Positions 60,601-64,000 of a stretch of 64,000 bases of DNA are shown here, in pieces; the stretch's first letter is position 1, and every line of letters begins with the position of its first letter. The stretch covers positions 1,819,917 through 1,883,916 of the forward strand of contig VZSE01013216.1 of the NCBI GenBank assembly GCA_013398275.1, read 5' to 3'. The translations under genes were made by a program, and so were the position numbers. The notes beneath the pieces are model-generated. The model ran no database searches, was not told where the DNA came from, and was given only the letters and a program-made list of their open reading frames with translations. The stretch is from Promerops cafer (lineage: Eukaryota > Chordata > Aves > Passeriformes > Nectariniidae).

Positions 60601-61873
60601 GGTCAGGGAGATTACTGGTTTGTTTTTTTCTTCTAGGATAGAAATGCAGCACTTTGGAGTGAAAGTAAGCATTCTTGAGCATGGTTTCTTTAAGGCAGAA
60701 GAAGTTAATTCAGATATAATTGAGAAATACCTCTTCAAACTTTGGAACAGACTGACTCCTGAGATCAGGGACTCCTATGGAGAAAAATACTTAGTTGAAT
60801 GTAAGTAGAAAGAGGATTGCATGAAAGCTCAGGGGAGATATTATCAACATATATAAATACCTGAATTGAGGCTATAAAGACAACAGAGCCAAGCCCTTTT
60901 TAGTGTTGTCCAGGAATAGGACTCAAGGCAATGAGCACACTCTGAAACACAGGATGTGTCTGCTGAATATTTCAGCATAAGGGTGACTGAGGAGTAGCAC
61001 AGGTTGCCCAGGATAGTTGTGGAGTCCTCATCTTTGGAGATACTCTAAACCATCTGGACATGTCCTGGGCAGCCTGGTCTAGGTGACCCAGCTTAAGTAG
61101 TGGGGCTTGGTGGCAGAGGTCCCTTTCAACCTCAACCTGTGAATCTGTGAATATTTACTAGACATCGTTAATGCTCATTAAGGACCCATCACTGTTCTTT
61201 CCTATGTGCATGTTAGATGAGGCCTGAGATATTAGTTCACATGAGACTGGTGAGATACGAGGTCATGCTACCTTTCTTAGTCCCTCAATACTTACAGGTA
61301 GGATGCCCAGTGGGAATGAGCTGCTATGACCATATGCTATGTTTGTTGCTCAGGGATATCTGAAAGTTAGTGCAGTGTGACACAGAACATACTGTATGGA
61401 ACATCTGGCTCACAGTATGGGCCAGGGAGGTTTTTGCTTATTGGACTTCTGGGTGTTTTGCAGCCTTTACTGTCTCTGCTTTGCTGTAGCTATACTGCTC
61501 TCAGCACTTGAGATAGTAGTTTAAAGCAAGCCTGAAGCTGAAGCAAACCTTTGGATATAAAGAACACTCTTGCAGAGATGTTGCATATAAATGCTTTCAG
61601 GATTTTTTTTTATTGTTTACAGATATAAAAGCCCAAAGATCATCAATGAAAAGACTGTGTGACTATGATATTTCTAACGTCATAAAATGCATGGAACATG
61701 CCCTGATAGCAAAGTACCCCAGGACACGATACAGAGCTGGATGGGATGCAAAGTTCTTCTGGCTGTTTCTCTCCTATGCCCCAAGCTGTTTGTCTGATAT
61801 GCTGTTGTGTAGTACATTTCCAGCTCCAGCAGAGAGAGGGACACCAGTGCATGGAGTTCTAATGAATGTCTAG
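57279..61873 (+). CDS. SDR9C-family dehydrogenase/reductase (DHRS9/RDH16-like), four exons, altered catalytic motifs
   Basis: Family role: membrane-bound NAD-dependent retinol/steroid dehydrogenases of the ER. Exons: about 57279-57609, 59174-59432, 60637-60800 and 61623-61873, with canonical borders and matching phases; the 259- and 164-nt internal exons are family-typical. About 323 residues from the TTG at 57312. It shows an N-terminal hydrophobic segment then RDRY, cofactor loop TGCDTGLG, VIAAC, and YSLSK with active Tyr and Lys. Altered: NNAG reads STAE; LDVNLLG reads LDVSLLG (tetrad Asn lost); NVSS reads NLIN (tetrad Ser lost); EPG reads EHG; LDVT reads LNLA. No in-frame ATG lies between the TAG at 57276-57278 and the Rossmann fold, so the start must come from an upstream exon or is lost. 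Position matches DHRS9 of other vertebrates, but wording such as CMEHALIAKYPRTRY and AGWDAKFFW is closer to RDH16-type members. It may be DHRS9, a tandem paralogue, a pseudoenzyme or a young pseudogene. Confidence 0.8.
59174..59432 (+). CDS. SDR gene exon 2
   Basis: 259 nt after acceptor ttctcctag, before donor gtgagt; phase 1 in, phase 2 out. Contains GLFGLVSTAEG, GPTDWLRIEDF, LLPLLKKAEGRVVN and GGGYSLSKWGMEAFSD. The active-site Tyr and Lys are here. Confidence 0.88.
60637..60800 (+). CDS. SDR gene exon 3
   Basis: 164 nt after acceptor tttcttctag, before donor gtaagt; the usual RDH exon length. Encodes MQHFGVKVSILEHGFFK, then LWNRLTPEIRDSYGEKYL. His replaces the Pro of the family EPG motif. 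Confidence 0.87.
60998..61153 (+). mobile_element. CR1 LINE 3' end, short fragment
   Basis: About 155 bp matching the CR1 3' end course: CAGGTTGCCCAGGATAGTTG, then GGGCAGCCTGGTCTAGGTGA, then CAACCTGTGAATCTGTGAAT. Diverged and heavily 5'-truncated. Confidence 0.8.
61623..61873 (+). CDS. SDR gene exon 4 with stop
   Basis: Starts after acceptor ttgtttacag and ends at TAG 61871-61873. Encodes VIKCMEHALIAKYPRTRYR, AGWDAKFFWLFLSY and a C-terminal tail about a dozen residues longer than RDH16 as I know it. Confidence 0.87.
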
Positions 61874-61899
61874 TATTAAAACAGTATCAGCTATGCAGA

Positions 61900-61905
61900 A
61901 ATAAA
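61900..61905 (+). terminator. Poly(A) signal AATAAA of the SDR gene
   Basis: Canonical AATAAA 27 nt after the stop codon, with an ATTAAA at 61875-61880. This would give a very short 3' UTR; longer forms are possible. Confidence 0.5.
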
Positions 61906-64000
61906 TATTTATCCTATCAAAACTAGATGTCCTCTTCTTTACCACTTACTAGACTGTTAAAATTCTTTTCAGAAGACACCTTCCCCATCCCTCACCCCAC
62001 CTTACCTGAAATTCTGAGTTCACAGGTAGACTTGTAAATCCAGCATGTTTTTGAAGACTGTTGCTCAGAAATTATACCTCTATAGGATCTGCATTCATAA
62101 AATTCTCAGCTACAAAGCTAGTTAATACTATTCACACAAGACATGAAGTCAAATAATAACAAAGTCCAGCTATTGCAGCATATTCCAGAAATTACAATTA
62201 TAGTATCTGACCACTTGATTATTCAATTCTGCAGAAAAAAAACCACAAGCAATTTTACAGATATGCAATTCTAGGGCAAATCCAAACTCCACTGTTCTAC
62301 GCAAACAGAGTATCAAAATGCATACTTTAACTCATTTCCTAATATTAGTCCAGTTTATGGGGAAAATACATAAACCAATATGCATTCATATTTCTTTCAT
62401 CCTCAGTGTGTTTTGCAAGTTTAAAGGATTATTATTTCACTTATCAGATTAAATAGATCATTAGTGTAAGCTATAGCAAATTCCTTCAGTTGTACAGAGT
62501 GCGTTCAGAATGGTAAAATGTTAGTTGAGGTTACTGTGCCTTTTGTACACTATTTCTATCTCTTAAGCTGCTGGCCAGAGGCTCACAAATTAGTGCTCTC
62601 AGAGATATTAAAATTGAAAGGGTAAAGGTTTTATTTGCTAAAGTGCTGTGCTGGTGATTAATCATTAATGTGCAATTCAATTAAGCTTAAAAAAATACCA
62701 TGTGCAGCTCAGAACTCCAAACACAAGAAAAGAAGTTTCATCACTGTGTGTGAGAGGGCATGTGTGTGTGTTTGCAATGGGCAAAAAAAGGACAGTATAT
62801 AAAAAGTGCTAGTAACCTTTAAGTATTTAATTGAAATTCTATTCTCTATCAAATGGCTTCAAGAATAAATTTCTTTTACTTCATTTCACAATAAACACCT
62901 GCAGAGAGAGAAATCTTCCTATCTGGCCTGGCCACTCTAAAGAGAATGTACATGAAAAAAATTAATGGTATAATTTATCAGCCCTATAATTGCAGATTAC
63001 AGACAGTTGTTGAAATCTCTAAAAATCAGCTTTCTTTGAAACAGAAAGAGTCCAAAATTTAAGAATTCAAGCAGGGACTGTCCTGATAAGGGAAAAATAA
63101 TACAAGTGAAAAATGAAGTTAGGAGTATAATCTAAAACTTCTGTTGTACAAAGTACCAAAACCTAAATTTGGCATAATCAGAAGGGTATACTGATGAAGG
63201 GTACATAATCAGAAGGGTATTCAGCTATGCGACTGAGAGGAGGAGTCCTAGTTGAAGCTTAGGAATCCTTCACCATCAGATATGCTAAACAACCAAACCT
63301 ACATACTACCTAACTACAGAGAAATCCAGGGACTGTTTTCTTCCATATCTGAAAAGTTAAAATTATTACAGGGGGAAAAAATGTATTTCTGATACATGGC
63401 TGACATATTAGCAGTTTTCACCAACACTGGTTCCAAATCTTTGAGCTGACAAAGACTATTCCCAAAACTGACACTACTTTTTCTCAGGGCATGCAACTGA
63501 AAAAAAAATCAAAGCATCAAATTCTGACATTAGATGTGAAAGTTACTTGAAATAAGGTTTTAATCACTTATGTCCATACTACCTTGATTGTCAGTCTCTC
63601 AATAGTAAGAGTTTCCTGTTTCAAGGGCCAGTTTATTGAATATGTGTAATAGGGAAGCTTTCACACTTACAGAGATACAATGTCAGTATCAAGACAACAT
63701 CTTACATGAAGAACTTTAGACAGTTGTCTGAAGCAGTAAGCACTATCCTGATTTGACTTTATCTAAAGCATTGCTGTTTTCATCTCAGAGTGCACTGAAG
63801 TCTCCACAACTGTAAAAAGTACATAGAGCCTTGACACAAATTACGGAATAGGAATGTGATAAAATAATAAGTTTATTAGACTTATTCAGCAGCATCATTT
63901 TCCAGTTGTCTTTTCTAATCAAAGTATGTTACAATGTAATTACAAGCATTCTAATTAGAAATAGTATATCTTATGAGAATTTAGATATAAAACAATCAAA
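61906..64000. other. Downstream intergenic region
   Basis: AT-rich, with no coding exon recognised. LRP2, the next gene in other vertebrates, should lie further on the minus strand; none of its C-terminal motifs was seen. A minus-strand AATAAA near 63870 is of unknown use. Confidence 0.5.

Larger units (their letters stand above)
57610..61622 (+). other. Introns of the SDR gene
   Basis: Three introns (57610-59173, 59433-60636, 60801-61622). The last holds a CR1 3' end at about 60998-61153. Open frames at 59480-59848 and 59948-60145 show no family resemblance. Confidence 0.7.

Noticed and set aside
62000..64000. 3' end of LRP2 on the minus strand
   Set aside because: Expected by synteny, but none of the LRP2 cytoplasmic-tail motifs could be found; the 60-codon frame at 63314-63496 does not resemble it.
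1..64000. CRISPR arrays, prokaryotic operons, tRNA or rRNA genes
   Set aside because: The window is an intron-rich animal nuclear locus; no spaced direct-repeat array or cloverleaf-like gene was seen.

Overview
The window is vertebrate nuclear DNA, almost certainly from a bird. Short exons with GT/AG borders sit in long AT-rich introns, and the only dispersed repeats I recognise are two CR1 (chicken repeat 1) LINE fragments, the typical bird/reptile repeat. The species cannot be fixed from the sequence. The gene order G6PC2 - ABCB11 - SDR (DHRS9/RDH type) matches the known vertebrate block G6PC2-ABCB11-DHRS9-LRP2; no LRP2 exon was recognised. Layout: (1) Positions 382-3130, plus strand: the last three coding exons of G6PC2 (exons 1-2 lie before the window). 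(2) 3131-7963: G6PC2 3' UTR and the convergent spacer. (3) 7964-42924, minus strand: the bile salt export pump gene ABCB11. I resolve 26 consecutive coding exons (exons 3-28 in human numbering). They keep one open frame of 1310 codons, and almost all exon lengths equal those I know for the human gene. The start-codon exon is uncertain; a 31-nt candidate sits at 48516-48546. (4) 42925-57278: about 14 kb with no recognised gene. It holds an exact near-duplicate around a single N, a perfect IR-1 nuclear receptor site at 53541 in the right place for an FXR element of ABCB11, TATA-like elements and a GC-rich island. (5) 57279-61873, plus strand: a four-exon short-chain dehydrogenase/reductase gene of the SDR9C (DHRS9/RDH16) type. 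(6) 61906-64000: nothing recognised. Functionally, G6PC2 is an ER glucose-6-phosphatase homologue, ABCB11 exports bile salts across the canalicular membrane, and SDR9C enzymes oxidise retinol and steroids. They are neighbours by conserved synteny, not a pathway. The most notable observation is the SDR gene: its frame and splice sites are intact, but NNAG, the tetrad Asn and Ser, the cofactor Asp and the Pro of EPG are all changed, and no in-frame ATG is present in its first visible exon. It looks like a pseudoenzyme or an early-stage pseudogene.
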